DNA of 64,000 bases from Microbacterium faecale (GCF_014640975.1 NZ_BMHO01000001.1:940166-1004165); one strand, 5' to 3'. Counted from the stretch's first letter, positions 8,977-19,860 are shown. Notes: generated by a model from the sequence alone, not told the origin. Program-made: numbers and translations.

Positions 8977-10335
8977 ATGGCTTCGAAACGCTCCACTCCC
9001 GCCTACGCCTGCACCGAGTGCGGCTGGACGACCGCGAAGTGGGTGGGGCGGTGCGGCGAATGCCAGCAGTGGGGCACGGTCGAAGAGCAGGGTGCCAAGC
9101 CCGCATCGCGTCGGGTGGCGTCGCTGGTGCCCCGCTCTGCGGCGCGTCCGATCACGCAGGTCACGACGAGCGAGTCGCCGCGGCGGGCGAGTGGCGTGGG
9201 GGAGTTCGACCGCGTGCTCGGCGGCGGCATCGTTCCCGGCGCGGCGGTGCTGCTGTCGGGTGAGCCCGGCGTCGGCAAGTCGACCCTGCTGCTCGAGGTC
9301 GCCGCGCGGGCGGCACGCGAGGGGCGGCGGGTGCTCTATATCAGCGCTGAGGAGTCGGTGGCCCAGGTGCGCCTGCGCGCCGAGCGGACGAATGCGCTGC
9401 ACGACGACCTCTTCCTCGCGAGCGAGGTCGACCTCGGCACGGTGATCGGCCACATCGACCAGGTCGAGCCCGAACTCGTCATCGTCGACTCCGTGCAGAC
9501 GGTCGCCTCGTCGGAGCAGGACGGCGCGGCCGGAATGCCGGGCCAGGTGCGGGAAGTGGCGTCGACGCTGATCCGCATCGCGAAGGAGCGCTCGGTGCCG
9601 ATCATCCTGGTCGGCCACGTCACGAAGGACGGCAACGTCGCGGGCCCGCGGGTGCTCGAGCACCTCGTCGATGTCGTGTGCCACTTCGAGGGCGACCGCC
9701 AGACGTCGCTGCGATTCGTGCGCGCGCTGAAGAACCGCTTCGGTCCGACGGACGAGGTCGGGTGCTTCGAGATGGCGGGCGACGGCATCCGCGAGGTCCC
9801 GGATCCGTCGAGCATGTTTCTGTCGCAGGGCGTCCCCGAAGCAGGCACGTGCGTCGGCATCTCGATGGAGGGCAAGCGCGCGCTCCCTGTCGAGGTGCAG
9901 GCGCTGACGATCCCGACGACCGCACCGAACCCGCGCCGCATCGTCCACGGTGTCGATTCCTCACGGGTCGCCATGGTGCTCGCCGTCCTCGAGCGGCGCG
10001 CGAACGTCACGACGAGCAACCTCGACGTGTACGTCTCGACCGTGGGTGGGGTGAAGTTCACCGAACCTGCCGCCGATCTCGCGATCGCGATCGCGGTTGC
10101 CGGATCCGTGGGCAACTTCGCCGTCGCGCGCGACGTCGCGGCGGCGGGCGAGCTCTCGCTCGCGGGCGAGGTCCGTCCCGTTACGCAGGCGCCGCAACGT
10201 CGCGCGGAGGCGTCGCGGCTGGGATACGCGACCGTCATCGATGATCGCGCCGGTCGCGTGCGCGACGCGCTCGCCGCGGCACGGTCGCGACGAGCGCGCG
10301 CGAGGGAGCCCCACGACGATGTCCCAGCCTTCTGA
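8977..10335 (+). CDS. radA: DNA repair protein RadA (Sms)
   Basis: 452-residue RecA-related helicase-like protein acting in recombination intermediate processing. Visible: zinc finger CTECGWTTAKWVGRCGECQ (about 11-29), Walker A GEPGVGKST (about 93), Walker B-like ELVIVDSVQT, the RadA signature KNRFG, and a C-terminal Lon-like domain (VETYTSRLLV antisense aside, coding VGNFAVARDVAAAGELSLAGEVRPV). Full length for the family. The ATG follows TAGCCT by six bases, with no SD. Confidence 0.97.
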   Translation: MASKRSTPAYACTECGWTTAKWVGRCGECQQWGTVEEQGAKPASRRVASLVPRSAARPITQVTTSESPRRASGVGEFDRVLGGGIVPGAAVLLSGEPGVGKSTLLLEVAARAAREGRRVLYISAEESVAQVRLRAERTNALHDDLFLASEVDLGTVIGHIDQVEPELVIVDSVQTVASSEQDGAAGMPGQVREVASTLIRIAKERSVPIILVGHVTKDGNVAGPRVLEHLVDVVCHFEGDRQTSLRFVRALKNRFGPTDEVGCFEMAGDGIREVPDPSSMFLSQGVPEAGTCVGISMEGKRALPVEVQALTIPTTAPNPRRIVHGVDSSRVAMVLAVLERRANVTTSNLDVYVSTVGGVKFTEPAADLAIAIAVAGSVGNFAVARDVAAAGELSLAGEVRPVTQAPQRRAEASRLGYATVIDDRAGRVRDALAAARSRRARAREPHDDVPAF

Positions 10336-10411
10336 CGCGGGATGCACGACCCCACAGCGGAAGACACGAACGTGACGGAACAAACCCTCGTCACCGGGCG
10401 TTGACCCGAGT

Positions 10412-11152
10412 ATGACTGACACGACCCCGGCCCCTGCACGCCTCGGCATCGACGTCTGGCTCGACATCGCCTGCCCGTGGTGCGCGCTCGGCGAGCGCCG
10501 CCTTGACGCGGTGATCGACACGCTGCCGTTCAAGGAGCACGTCGACGTGCGATTCCACTCGTACCAGCTGGATCCGGGAGCGCCGGAGAAGGCGACGCAG
10601 TCGCAGGCGGAGTACCTCGCGGGACGCGGCCTCGACCCAGCGCGCCTCGAGGCCGGCCACAAGCACCTCAGCGAGGCCGGCAACGAGATCGGCTTCACGT
10701 TCAACCACGACGACGTCGTGCCGTCTAACACGTGGACCGCTCACCGCCTCATTCAGGCGGCTGCCGCACACGACGTGCAGGCGAAGGTCGTCGACGCCCT
10801 GTTCGTGGCGTACTTCGAGCATGGCCTCGACGTCGGCGACGGCGCTGGGCTGAAGGCGGTCGTGGTCGAGGCGGGTCTTCCCGTGCACGTCGCAGACGAG
10901 GTGCTGTCGGATCCGAACGCGTTCGACGACCAGGCAAAGGCCGATGTCAGCCAGGCGGCGACGCTCGGCATCCAGGGCGTGCCGTTTTACGTGCTCGACG
11001 GACGCTACGGCGTCTCCGGAGCGCAACCCGCCGCGGTGTTCGAAGAGGCGCTCACGAAGGTCTACGACGAGCTGAACCCGGCTCCCGTCCAGCCGCTGAG
11101 CTCCCTCGGCACCGACGGCGTGACCTGCGGCCCAGACGGCTGCGACGACTGA
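10412..11152 (+). CDS. DsbA family oxidoreductase, FrnE/2-hydroxychromene isomerase-like
   Basis: 246 residues with thioredoxin fold and CPWC redox motif (Cys21-Cys24). The cis-Pro loop is GIQGVPFYVLDGRYGVSGAQ. No signal peptide is seen, so it is cytosolic, as for FrnE-type proteins. The C-terminus ends in a second Cys pair (TCGPDGCDD). Substrate unknown. Confidence 0.92.
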   Translation: MTDTTPAPARLGIDVWLDIACPWCALGERRLDAVIDTLPFKEHVDVRFHSYQLDPGAPEKATQSQAEYLAGRGLDPARLEAGHKHLSEAGNEIGFTFNHDDVVPSNTWTAHRLIQAAAAHDVQAKVVDALFVAYFEHGLDVGDGAGLKAVVVEAGLPVHVADEVLSDPNAFDDQAKADVSQAATLGIQGVPFYVLDGRYGVSGAQPAAVFEEALTKVYDELNPAPVQPLSSLGTDGVTCGPDGCDD

Positions 11153-11187
11153 CGGCGCGTACGCACCCGCTTCATAGGGCGCGCGAC

Positions 11188-11193
11188 TAGCCT
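11188..11193 (+). promoter_or_regulatory. -10 box for the lipoprotein gene
   Basis: TAGCCT, 6 bases, ATG. No SD. Confidence 0.6.
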
Positions 11194-11199
11194 CCCCGT

Positions 11200-11565
11200 A
11201 TGCGCCGTCTCGCGATCCTGCCCCTGCTCGCCGTCGTCGCGCTCGGCGGCTGCGCACAGGTGACGCAGTTCGCCGGCGAATCCCTTGGAGTGCCGGTCGA
11301 CGAGGTCTGCACGACGATCGACGACGCCTACGAGAGCTACGAGACGATGCTCGAGAAGGGCGAGGTCACGGAGCAGCAGATCGAGTCGGCGCACGCCGAC
11401 GTCGTCGCGAAGCTCGAGGACCTCGCTGACGACGTCGGCGGCGAGATCGGTGACGTGATCCGCTCGAACGCCGAGAAGTTCGCTGACGTGTCGGGCCCCG
11501 ACTCTCCGGAGGCGATCGAAGCGGTCGAGAATCTCCGCGACTCGGCCGCCGCCTTCTGCGACTGA
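11200..11565 (+). CDS. small putative lipoprotein
   Basis: 121 residues. Signal peptide MRRLAILPLLAVVALGGC has lipobox LGGC and Cys18 as lipidation site. The mature part is acidic and helical (EVTEQQIESAHADVVAKLED), with Cys in EVCTTI and a C-terminal AAFCD that may pair. It converges on the ABC permease gene, 8 bases away. Function unknown. Confidence 0.8.
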   Translation: MRRLAILPLLAVVALGGCAQVTQFAGESLGVPVDEVCTTIDDAYESYETMLEKGEVTEQQIESAHADVVAKLEDLADDVGGEIGDVIRSNAEKFADVSGPDSPEAIEAVENLRDSAAAFCD

Positions 11566-11573
11566 GACGACCC

Positions 11574-12284
11574 CTACCGCACGGTCGCGGTGCGCAGGAG
11601 GAGCCAGGTGCCGACGCAGGAGAGCGCAGTGATGACGCCGGCGAGGATCGCGAGCCACCACAGTTCGAACGCGGCGAGGATGTCGGACATCGCGGGCAGG
11701 ATCGCGATGAGTGCGCCGATCACGACGATGGCGATGCCGACCGCGATGAGCTGAGGCCCGCGCGCACCGAACCGCACCCACGAGGCGCCGAAGACTCCGC
11801 CGAGCGAGAGCAGGGTCAGCACGCCGAGGAACACGATCGGGATCAGCAGCGTGAGGTCGCCGGCGCCGAGCACATAGACGTCGAAGATGTAGAACCCGGA
11901 GAACCAGTGGTTCGTCGCGGTCTCGATCGTGGCCAGCAGCGCGAAGGCGACCGTCAAGTAGGCGGCGACCGCGACGCTCCAGAGGAACGTTCCGCCCACG
12001 AACGCTCGGCGCGGAGCGCCGAGCGTGAGCGCGAACGGGAACGTCGTGGCGACCGACTGCACGCCGAGGTATCCGAGGAAGCCGAGCAGTGCGTACGCGA
12101 TCCCGGGGTTCGACTGCGATCCCTGCACCCAGCCGGGGGATCCGGGCTCGCTGCCGAACCGCCAGAAGAGGAACGAGATCAGCACGGAGATGACCGCGAC
12201 CGCGGCGGTGATGTACAGCGGCACGGCGAACGTGGTCTCGCGCTTGTTGAAGTGGAGCTTGGCACTCGAAATCGTCATGTTCAT
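11574..12284 (-). CDS. ABC transporter permease subunit of the YtrA-type operon
   Basis: 236-residue membrane protein with about six transmembrane segments (first at 21-43, last near 207-228). No enzyme motif. It lies 5 bases downstream of an ABC ATPase and is translated from ATG at 12284 with AGGAGG 11 bases upstream; a second in-frame ATG is two codons later. By context it is the membrane partner of the ATPase, in a GntR-ATPase-permease operon like Gram-positive ytr systems. Substrate unknown. Confidence 0.82.
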   Translation of the reverse strand: MNMTISSAKLHFNKRETTFAVPLYITAAVAVISVLISFLFWRFGSEPGSPGWVQGSQSNPGIAYALLGFLGYLGVQSVATTFPFALTLGAPRRAFVGGTFLWSVAVAAYLTVAFALLATIETATNHWFSGFYIFDVYVLGAGDLTLLIPIVFLGVLTLLSLGGVFGASWVRFGARGPQLIAVGIAIVVIGALIAILPAMSDILAAFELWWLAILAGVITALSCVGTWLLLRTATVR

Positions 12285-12289
12285 GGTCG

Positions 12290-13186
12290 TCAGACCTCCT
12301 TGGCGTCGACCAGTCGGGATTCATCTGCGCCGTAAGCGGCGACGAGCTGCTGCAGGGACGCTCGCTCGATCTTCAGTCGCAGGTCGCCCGCGCGTTCGCG
12401 GGTGTCGTCATCGATGGCGCCGGCGACCGTGACCGAGGACAACCCGCCGATGGTGCTGCGCTGCAGCACGCGCCGATCGGCGACCACCTGGTCGACGGCA
12501 TCCGTCGTGCCGCTGACCACCCACGCCGATTCGCTCGTCTCGTCTCGGTCGGCGTCCATGACAATGCGTCCGCGATCCATGATCACCACGCGGTCGAAGA
12601 GGGATTCGGATTCCTCGATGAGGTGCGTGGACAGCAGGATCGTGCGGGGTTCGCGCTCGTACTCCCGCAGGAGCACTTCGTGGAACAAGGCCCGCGCCGT
12701 GACGTCGAGCCCGAGGTACGGCTCGTCGAGCAGCGTGACCGGGGAGCGCGACGCGAGGCCGAGCACGATCGCGACCGAGGAGAGCTGGCCCCGCGACATC
12801 TTCTTGATGGCGGTCTTCTTCGGGATCCGAAACCCCTCGACGAGCTCCGCCGCGACGTCCGGGTTCCAGTTCGGCGCGAAATCGGGCGCGATGCGCAACA
12901 CGTGGTGGAGGCGATAGTCGTCCGGGTAACGCTGGTTGTCACGCACGTAGGTGATCTGCGCGAGGGTCGGGCCGTGTTCGAAGGGACTGTGCCCGAGCAC
13001 CTCGGCGCGTCCGGAGGTCGCCCGATCCTGGCCCGCCAGGATCGACATGATCGTCGTCTTCCCGGCGCCGTTTCGTCCGAGCAGGCCCACGATCGAGTGC
13101 TGGGGAATGCGGAAGCTGATGTCGTCGAGTGCGTTCACTCGACCGTAGGTGCGAGTTACCGACTGCACCTCGATGGCGTTCATCAT
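12290..13186 (-). CDS. ABC transporter ATP-binding protein
   Basis: 298 residues. Walker A GRNGAGKTT (about 36-44), signature region MSRGQLSSV (degenerate LSGGQ), Walker B VTLLDEPYLGLD and H-loop STHL are present. A C-terminal domain of about 80 residues follows. The start ATGATGA overlaps the stop of the GntR regulator gene, so the two are coupled. It pairs with the downstream six-TM permease. Confidence 0.93.
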   Translation of the reverse strand: MMNAIEVQSVTRTYGRVNALDDISFRIPQHSIVGLLGRNGAGKTTIMSILAGQDRATSGRAEVLGHSPFEHGPTLAQITYVRDNQRYPDDYRLHHVLRIAPDFAPNWNPDVAAELVEGFRIPKKTAIKKMSRGQLSSVAIVLGLASRSPVTLLDEPYLGLDVTARALFHEVLLREYEREPRTILLSTHLIEESESLFDRVVIMDRGRIVMDADRDETSESAWVVSGTTDAVDQVVADRRVLQRSTIGGLSSVTVAGAIDDDTRERAGDLRLKIERASLQQLVAAYGADESRLVDAKEV

Positions 13187-13551
13187 CGGTCGTCCTCCTG
13201 ATCGATCATTTCTGCGATCTCGTCCTTCGCGATGTGCAGCAGACGAGCTTCTCGGATGAGGGGGAGGACGTGCTTCTCCCGGAATTCTGTGCGCCGCCGC
13301 GCTTGCAACACGGTCAGTGCGTCGTCGGTCACGAACATCCCGACGCCGCGCTTCATGTGCAGCACCCCCTGCTCGACGAGCAGGTTGAGGCCTTTCGACG
13401 CCGTGATGGGACTGATCTCGTAGAACGCCGCATACTCGTTCGTCGAGGGCACGTGGGATCCCGCCGAAAACGTTCCGGCGAGGATGTCCTCCGCGACCCG
13501 ATCAGCGAGCTGCTGATAGATCGGTCCGTCCCCTGTAAGCAATCGCATCAT
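13183..13551 (-). CDS. GntR family transcriptional regulator, YtrA subfamily
   Basis: 122 residues: winged helix (PIYQQLADRVAEDILAGTF, then IDR-like VPSTNEYAAFYEISPITASKGLNLL) plus a short C-terminal dimerisation tail. This is the size and layout of the YtrA subfamily, which represses its own ABC operon. Two adjacent ATGs (13551, 13548) follow AAGAAGG. A perfect 9-bp-arm palindrome overlaps its promoter, the expected autorepression site. Confidence 0.92.
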   Translation of the reverse strand: MMRLLTGDGPIYQQLADRVAEDILAGTFSAGSHVPSTNEYAAFYEISPITASKGLNLLVEQGVLHMKRGVGMFVTDDALTVLQARRRTEFREKHVLPLIREARLLHIAKDEIAEMIDQEDDR

Positions 13552-13555
13552 CCTT

Positions 13556-13587
13556 CTTAGGTTCTATAGCTCACTATGGAACCTAAG
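13556..13587 (-). promoter_or_regulatory. palindromic operator for the GntR/YtrA-type repressor
   Basis: CTTAGGTTC (13556-13564), 14-base spacer, GAACCTAAG (13579-13587): a perfect 9-bp inverted repeat. On the minus strand it covers the -10 box and the transcription start region of the regulator gene. Confidence 0.8.
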
Positions 13588-13608
13588 TGGTTGCGCCGGT
13601 TCTGTCAA
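13580..13608 (-). promoter_or_regulatory. sigma-70-type promoter of the GntR-ABC operon
   Basis: On the minus strand, TTGACA (13608-13603), exactly 17 bases, then TAGGTT (13585-13580). The predicted 5' UTR is about 20 nt and contains the AAGAAGG SD. Confidence 0.75.
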
Positions 13609-13749
13609 CTGTTGGTTCCCGTATATGTCGAACGAATAGTGGCGATGCCGAGTCGAGCCGCGGGGCCCGCGGTGAGTGCCCGCCGAAGCCCATCCGGTGC
13701 GGGGCGCTGACGCTCGCCCGCTGACGTTCCCCCCGCTGACGCGCCCCTG

Positions 13750-15068
<1,319 letters not shown>

Positions 15069-15139
15069 GGTCGGAACGCGCGGTGCGGGCAGCCCGTGAT
15101 CAGTGACATTCGTCCTATTGCTCGCGCGGGGCCGTTCGG

Positions 15140-15145
15140 CACAAT
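15140..15145 (+). promoter_or_regulatory. weak -10 box for the gene at 15152
   Basis: CACAAT, 6 bases, ATG. Same spacing as the TANNNT boxes but a poorer match. Confidence 0.4.
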
Positions 15146-15151
15146 GGCACG

Positions 15152-16375
15152 ATGACGGATCACAACGCCACCCTGTCTCGCACGTCGCGAGCGCTCGCGC
15201 CTGACGTCTCTCGCGGTCTGATGCTGCTGCTCATCGCGGCTGCGAACGTGTCGTGGTTCCTCTGGGGTCGCGAGTCCGCGCTGACCGGCGCGCACCTGGT
15301 GGACGGATCCGCGCTGGACAAGGCCGTGCAGATCCTCATGATGGTCACCGTCGACGGCCGTGCATATCCGCTGTTCGGCTTCCTGTTCGGGTACGGCATG
15401 GTGCAGTTCGTCCGCTCGCGGATGGCACGCGGCGTCACCTACCCGCAGACGCGCCGCATGCTCCGGCAGCGACACTGGTGGATGATCGTCATCGGCGCGC
15501 TGCATGCCGCGCTGCTGTTTCTCGGCGACATCGTCGCCGCCTACGGCATCGTCGGGCTGCTGCTGGTCTGGCTGTTCTTCGACCGCCGCGACAAAACGCT
15601 CTGGGTCTGGGTATGGGTCATCACGGGCGTCTGGACTCTCTTCGCGCTCTTCGGTGCGTTCGGCGGCGTCATGACGAACCTCTTTGCCCCCGAGATGGCG
15701 GAATCGGGCGCGGCGTACGCCCCCGACATCCAGGGCATGACCGCCGGCGAGGAGAGCTACGTCGCCAGCATCGTCGGACGACTCGCGATGTGGAGCATGG
15801 GCGGCATCACCCAGGGCCTGATCACCACCGTGCCCATCTGCATCCTGCTCGCCTGGCTCGCGGCGCGTCGCGGGGTGCTCGAGGATCCGAGTGCGCACCG
15901 TCGCCTGCTGCGGGCCGTCGCGTGGATCGGGATCCCCGTCGGCTGGCTCGGCGGCCTGCCCGCCGCGCTCACGCACGTCGGCGCAATCGGACTGCCTTCC
16001 TGGACGTTCTCAGGGCTCACGACGATCACGGGCGCGGCCAGCGCGCTGGGATATGTCGCCGTCTTCGCGTTGCTCGCGGCACGCTGGCAGGAGGCGCCGC
16101 CGGCGCCCGTCCGGGCGATCGCGGCGGTCGGCAAGCGCTCGCTGACGTTCTACCTGTTCCAGTCGCTGATCTTCGCGCCGCTGTTCAGTGCGTGGGGCTT
16201 CGGTCTCGGCGGCACTGCCGGGACGGCGCTCGCGGTGGGAATCGCGGTCATCGTCTGGATCGTCTCGGTCCCGATCGCCGCCCTGCTCGAACGGCGCGGA
16301 GTGCGCGGACCCGCGGAAGCGATGTTGCGCCGCCTGACGTATGCGGGAGTCGGAAACGAGGAAAACCCCGGCTGA
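15152..16375 (+). CDS. DUF418 domain membrane protein
   Basis: 407 residues, about ten hydrophobic segments. The N-terminal half shows the family pattern PDVSRGLMLLLIAAANVSWF and LFGYGMVQF. The C-terminal DUF418 region includes VGKRSLTFYLFQSLIFAPLF. Family function is unknown. It is the last gene before the compositionally different block that starts near 16.4 kb. Confidence 0.9.
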   Translation: MTDHNATLSRTSRALAPDVSRGLMLLLIAAANVSWFLWGRESALTGAHLVDGSALDKAVQILMMVTVDGRAYPLFGFLFGYGMVQFVRSRMARGVTYPQTRRMLRQRHWWMIVIGALHAALLFLGDIVAAYGIVGLLLVWLFFDRRDKTLWVWVWVITGVWTLFALFGAFGGVMTNLFAPEMAESGAAYAPDIQGMTAGEESYVASIVGRLAMWSMGGITQGLITTVPICILLAWLAARRGVLEDPSAHRRLLRAVAWIGIPVGWLGGLPAALTHVGAIGLPSWTFSGLTTITGAASALGYVAVFALLAARWQEAPPAPVRAIAAVGKRSLTFYLFQSLIFAPLFSAWGFGLGGTAGTALAVGIAVIVWIVSVPIAALLERRGVRGPAEAMLRRLTYAGVGNEENPG

Positions 16376-16420
16376 CTCAGCGAGAGCTCCAGCCTCTTAG
16401 GCCCCGCTGATCGCCCGAGA

Positions 16421-16460
16421 GGAGCTGGAATCGCGACACGACATCGACGACCCCAGCTCC
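16421..16460. repeat. inverted repeat at left edge of the atypical block
   Basis: GGAGCTGG (16421-16428) and CCAGCTCC (16453-16460), 24 bases apart. A related GAGCTCCAG lies at about 16384. It sits between two convergent genes and may terminate transcription. Confidence 0.5.
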
Positions 16461-16487
16461 CCATCCGACCTCTTTAATAGACACGCC

Positions 16488-18119
16488 CTAATCTACGGGC
16501 TGCATCGTGGTCCACGAGAGTCGTTCGCGGAATTCCTTGGGCTCGGCATCAGTCCAATTGGTGGTGTTGATAGACGGATCCGCGTTCAGATTCCAGAAGA
16601 GCGGCGCGTAATACATCAGCTCGGCCGCACGCTCCTGCAACCTCTTGTAGTGCTCGGCCCGCTCGTCACGGTCAGTGGTGCTCAGCGCGAGAGCCGCTGC
16701 CTCGTCGATCTCCGAATCACAGACCCCCGTGGAGTTGGCGTTCGTTCGATCGTCAGGATTGCACGTGAACCAGCGCATCATTCCGACAGACGGCTCCGGA
16801 CCGAGCCGCTGCGTCGTCACCCCGATGTCATAATCGAAGGTGTCATAAACGCCCTCGAGGTAGACCTGGGACGTCGTGCCCAGGAGCTCCACGCCGATCC
16901 CGACCTCTGCGAGCTGTGACTGCATGATGTCGACGGTCGCCGCAAGATCGTCCACGCTCTGGATATAGCGGATACGAAGGGTGAACCGCTTCCCGTCCGC
17001 CCCGACAGGGAAGCCCGCTTCGTCCAGCGCCGCGTTAATCGCATCGAGGTCGCGCGGGAAGTCTTCCGCGAAGTCGACCTCCTCGCTTGCCGCCCAGTCC
17101 CACGCGTCGGGCATGAAACCGGTGGCAGTCTGGCCACCGATGCCGTACATCGCCTTGTCGACCATCGCGTCCCGGTCGAATGAGGCGAATATCGCGCGGC
17201 GTACGGCAGGGTCCGACAGGTACTCGCTGCGTGTGTTGAAGAACACCGGCATGATGCCGGGGAAGTAGCCAGTGCGCCTGAAGTCCGTCTGTTCCGAATC
17301 GCGAATACGTTCGAGCGCCGAGGCAGCGACAAGAGTCTCGTCGAGCTCCCCCGCGAACAGCGCTTCCTGACGGGTATTCTCGTCGGCCATCTGCACGAAG
17401 TATGCGCGGTCGACCTGCGATTCCCCATCCCAGTAATCGGGGTTCTTCACCAGGACGATTTCCACCCCGGGGTTGTACTCGCCGAACTTCATCGGACCGG
17501 TGCCGATGATGCCCGCGTAGTTCGCTTCATTGGTGACGAAGTCCGTCCCCTCGTACAGGTGCTTGGGAAGCATGTATTGCTCTGAAATCACTTCCAGGAT
17601 GGGACCGAGCGGGTCACTCAGCTTCATAGCCACAGTGTGGTCATCGATGATCTCCACCGTGGTGAGCCGCTTGGTGATCTCCGCGCCCATGATTGCCAGA
17701 GGGACGATCTCCTCGAAGTTGAACTTCACGTCCTCTGCGGTGAACGGCTCGCCGTCATGCCAGGTGACTCCTTCCCTGAGGTTGAGGGTCAACGTCAGTG
17801 CGTCGTCGCTGAGTTCCCAATCCGTCGCCAGACCCGGGGTGAGTTCGCCCACTCCGGAAGCGAAGATGAGTGGCTCCAGAATCTGGGCGCTGAACGCGGT
17901 CGCAGCGTTCCCGGATGCGAATTGAGCGTTGAGCCCGATGCCCATCGGGTCACCGTTCGTGACCCACTTGACATATGTCCGTTCGGCATCCGACGATGCC
18001 CCGCCCTCCGACGAGGTGCATCCCGCGATCGCGAGTGACGCGGCGAGTCCTATGGCGAGCAATGCGCCGAACCGTCTCTTGGTGCGACGCGCACGGGGCC
18101 GTGTGAGTGTGATTGTCAT
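16488..18119 (-). CDS. oligopeptide/nickel-type ABC transporter substrate-binding lipoprotein (SBP_bac_5)
   Basis: 543 residues. The twin-basic N-terminus RARRTKRRFG precedes a hydrophobic core and lipobox IAGC (Cys34). The mature protein has family motifs: LEPLIFASGVGELTPGLATDWE, LREGVTWHDGEPFTAEDVKFN, YWDGESQVDRAYF and FASFDRDAMVDKAMYG. It would bind peptides or similar solutes outside the cell and deliver them to the permeases encoded upstream. It is the last gene of a minus-strand operon, 57 bases after the OppF-like gene. Codon use is less G+C-biased than in flanking genes. Confidence 0.93.
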   Translation of the reverse strand: MTITLTRPRARRTKRRFGALLAIGLAASLAIAGCTSSEGGASSDAERTYVKWVTNGDPMGIGLNAQFASGNAATAFSAQILEPLIFASGVGELTPGLATDWELSDDALTLTLNLREGVTWHDGEPFTAEDVKFNFEEIVPLAIMGAEITKRLTTVEIIDDHTVAMKLSDPLGPILEVISEQYMLPKHLYEGTDFVTNEANYAGIIGTGPMKFGEYNPGVEIVLVKNPDYWDGESQVDRAYFVQMADENTRQEALFAGELDETLVAASALERIRDSEQTDFRRTGYFPGIMPVFFNTRSEYLSDPAVRRAIFASFDRDAMVDKAMYGIGGQTATGFMPDAWDWAASEEVDFAEDFPRDLDAINAALDEAGFPVGADGKRFTLRIRYIQSVDDLAATVDIMQSQLAEVGIGVELLGTTSQVYLEGVYDTFDYDIGVTTQRLGPEPSVGMMRWFTCNPDDRTNANSTGVCDSEIDEAAALALSTTDRDERAEHYKRLQERAAELMYYAPLFWNLNADPSINTTNWTDAEPKEFRERLSWTTMQPVD

Positions 18120-18176
18120 ATCCTGCCTCTCTGCATGGATGTTGATGGGAAAAAGCCAGCTGTGCCGTACCTGCGA

Positions 18177-18962
18177 TCACGTCAACGGCGGTAAGACGGG
18201 CGTAGCTTGTAGAAGGTTTTGCGTGTACGGGTGCTCCGGATTGGAGAAGACGGCTTCCGTCGTGCCTTCCTCGACAACCTCACCGGACCGCATGACGTAC
18301 ACGCGGTCGGCGACCTTTTCCACGATCGGTAGATCGTGCGTGATGAATACGTATCCGATGCCGAGCCTGTCCTTGAGGTCGGCCATCACTCGCAGCACGC
18401 CGGCCTTGACCGACGCGTCCAGAGCGGACACCGCCTCATCGGCCACGATGATGCGGGGATGGAGGACAAGCGTGCGGGCGATGAGGACCCGCTGGCGCTG
18501 CCCACCGCTGAGTTCGTGAGGGAAACGCTCAAGGAAATTCTCAGCCGGGCTGAGCCCTACCTGCTGCAGCGCTTCGATCGCGAGAGCGCGGATCTCCGAT
18601 TGGCCAGATGTGAGCTTATGAAATCGGATGACCTCGCCGATGGCTTGCTCGACGCGCTTGCGAGGATTCAGCGATCCTGCGGGGTCCTGCAGCACTGCCT
18701 GCACGCTCCTGCGGTATGCCCGGTACTCCTGTCGACGCAGCGACCCGATCGGGCGACCATCCAATTCGACCGTGCCGGATGTCACCGAGATGAGATCGAG
18801 CAGCATTCGAGCAACTGTGCTCTTCCCGCTCCCGCTCTCTCCCACGATCGCGACGAACTCGCCGGGTCGGGCGTGCAGACTGACGTCTTTAACGGCATGT
18901 ACTGGCTCCGACCGTTGCCTGGTGTGGAACGTCTTGGAGAGGTTCTTCGCCTCAAGAAGCAT
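18177..18962 (-). CDS. oligopeptide ABC transporter ATP-binding protein, DppF/OppF-like
   Basis: 261 residues. Walker A GESGSGKST, Q-loop VLQDP, signature LSGGQRQRV, Walker B IIVADEAVSALD and H-loop ITHDL are intact. The start at 18962 (MLLEAKNL) has GAGGAG eight bases upstream and overlaps the preceding ATPase gene by 11 bases. The ATG at 18977 would overlap the SD. The C-terminal OppF zinc-region extension is short. Confidence 0.93.
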   Translation of the reverse strand: MLLEAKNLSKTFHTRQRSEPVHAVKDVSLHARPGEFVAIVGESGSGKSTVARMLLDLISVTSGTVELDGRPIGSLRRQEYRAYRRSVQAVLQDPAGSLNPRKRVEQAIGEVIRFHKLTSGQSEIRALAIEALQQVGLSPAENFLERFPHELSGGQRQRVLIARTLVLHPRIIVADEAVSALDASVKAGVLRVMADLKDRLGIGYVFITHDLPIVEKVADRVYVMRSGEVVEEGTTEAVFSNPEHPYTQNLLQATPVLPPLT

Positions 18963-19860
18963 GCGCCGTCTCCTCATTCAGGCTTCGACGAAGCTCTGGC
19001 GGCATCGAGTACAGTTCTTCCCCGCGCCCCGTCAGACTGCGCACGCTGCGCAGCAGCGCCTTCGTGTAGCGATGCTGCGGGTCAGTGATGACGCGTTCGG
19101 TTTTCCCTTCCTCAAGGATTCGCCCGTTGTACATGACGTAGACGCGGTCGGTCATGCCTGCCACGACCGCCAAGTCGTGAGAGATCAGGATCAGGGACGT
19201 ATCCAGGTCGCGAACGGTCGCGTCGAGCGTCTTCAAGACGCGCTGCTGAACGGTCACATCGAGTGCGGTGGTCGGTTCGTCCGCGAGGATGAGCTGTGGG
19301 CGCTTCGCGATGGCGATCGCAACCAGTACCCGTTGGCGCATGCCACCGCTCAGCTCGTGGGGGAACCTCGCGGCCACCTGCCGAGGATTGTCCAGACCTG
19401 CTTGCTCCAGGAAGCCATACACTTCTTCCTTCTGCTCGGAGCGCTTCCGTCCACGTTCCGGAGAGAAGGACTCGGCAACCTGACGACCAATTCGCGTGGT
19501 CGGGTTCAGGAAGGACATCGGGTCTTGAAAGATCATCCCGACTCGGTGGCGGCGGATCTCAGCCCACTCGGCGGCAGGTGCGCCCAGCATCTCCTTGCCT
19601 TCGAAACGAAGCGAACCGGTCACGTCAACGCGAGGAGATCTCGGAAGCAGTCCGGCGATAGCGCGCCCGGTGATCGACTTCCCCGACCCGGACTCGCCGA
19701 CGATCCCGACCCGCTCCCCGTCGCGGACACGGAGATCGACGCTCCGCACTGCCTCGACCGAGCTGCGCGGACCGGTCGGGAGCACGACACGAAGTCCTTC
19801 GATTTCCAGGAGCGGCGGCCGCCCTTCCGACGGTGTGACCGTATCCGTTTGAATACTCAC
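18952..19860 (-). CDS. oligopeptide ABC transporter ATP-binding protein, DppD/OppD-like
   Basis: 302 residues. Walker A GESGSGKSI (Ile in place of the usual Thr after Lys-Ser), signature LSGGMRQRV, Walker B LILADEPTTALD, H-loop ISHDL, and the OppD C-terminal region HRYTKALLRSVRSL. Its start overlaps the preceding permease gene by four bases (ATGA type). Confidence 0.93.
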   Translation of the reverse strand: MSIQTDTVTPSEGRPPLLEIEGLRVVLPTGPRSSVEAVRSVDLRVRDGERVGIVGESGSGKSITGRAIAGLLPRSPRVDVTGSLRFEGKEMLGAPAAEWAEIRRHRVGMIFQDPMSFLNPTTRIGRQVAESFSPERGRKRSEQKEEVYGFLEQAGLDNPRQVAARFPHELSGGMRQRVLVAIAIAKRPQLILADEPTTALDVTVQQRVLKTLDATVRDLDTSLILISHDLAVVAGMTDRVYVMYNGRILEEGKTERVITDPQHRYTKALLRSVRSLTGRGEELYSMPPELRRSLNEETAHAS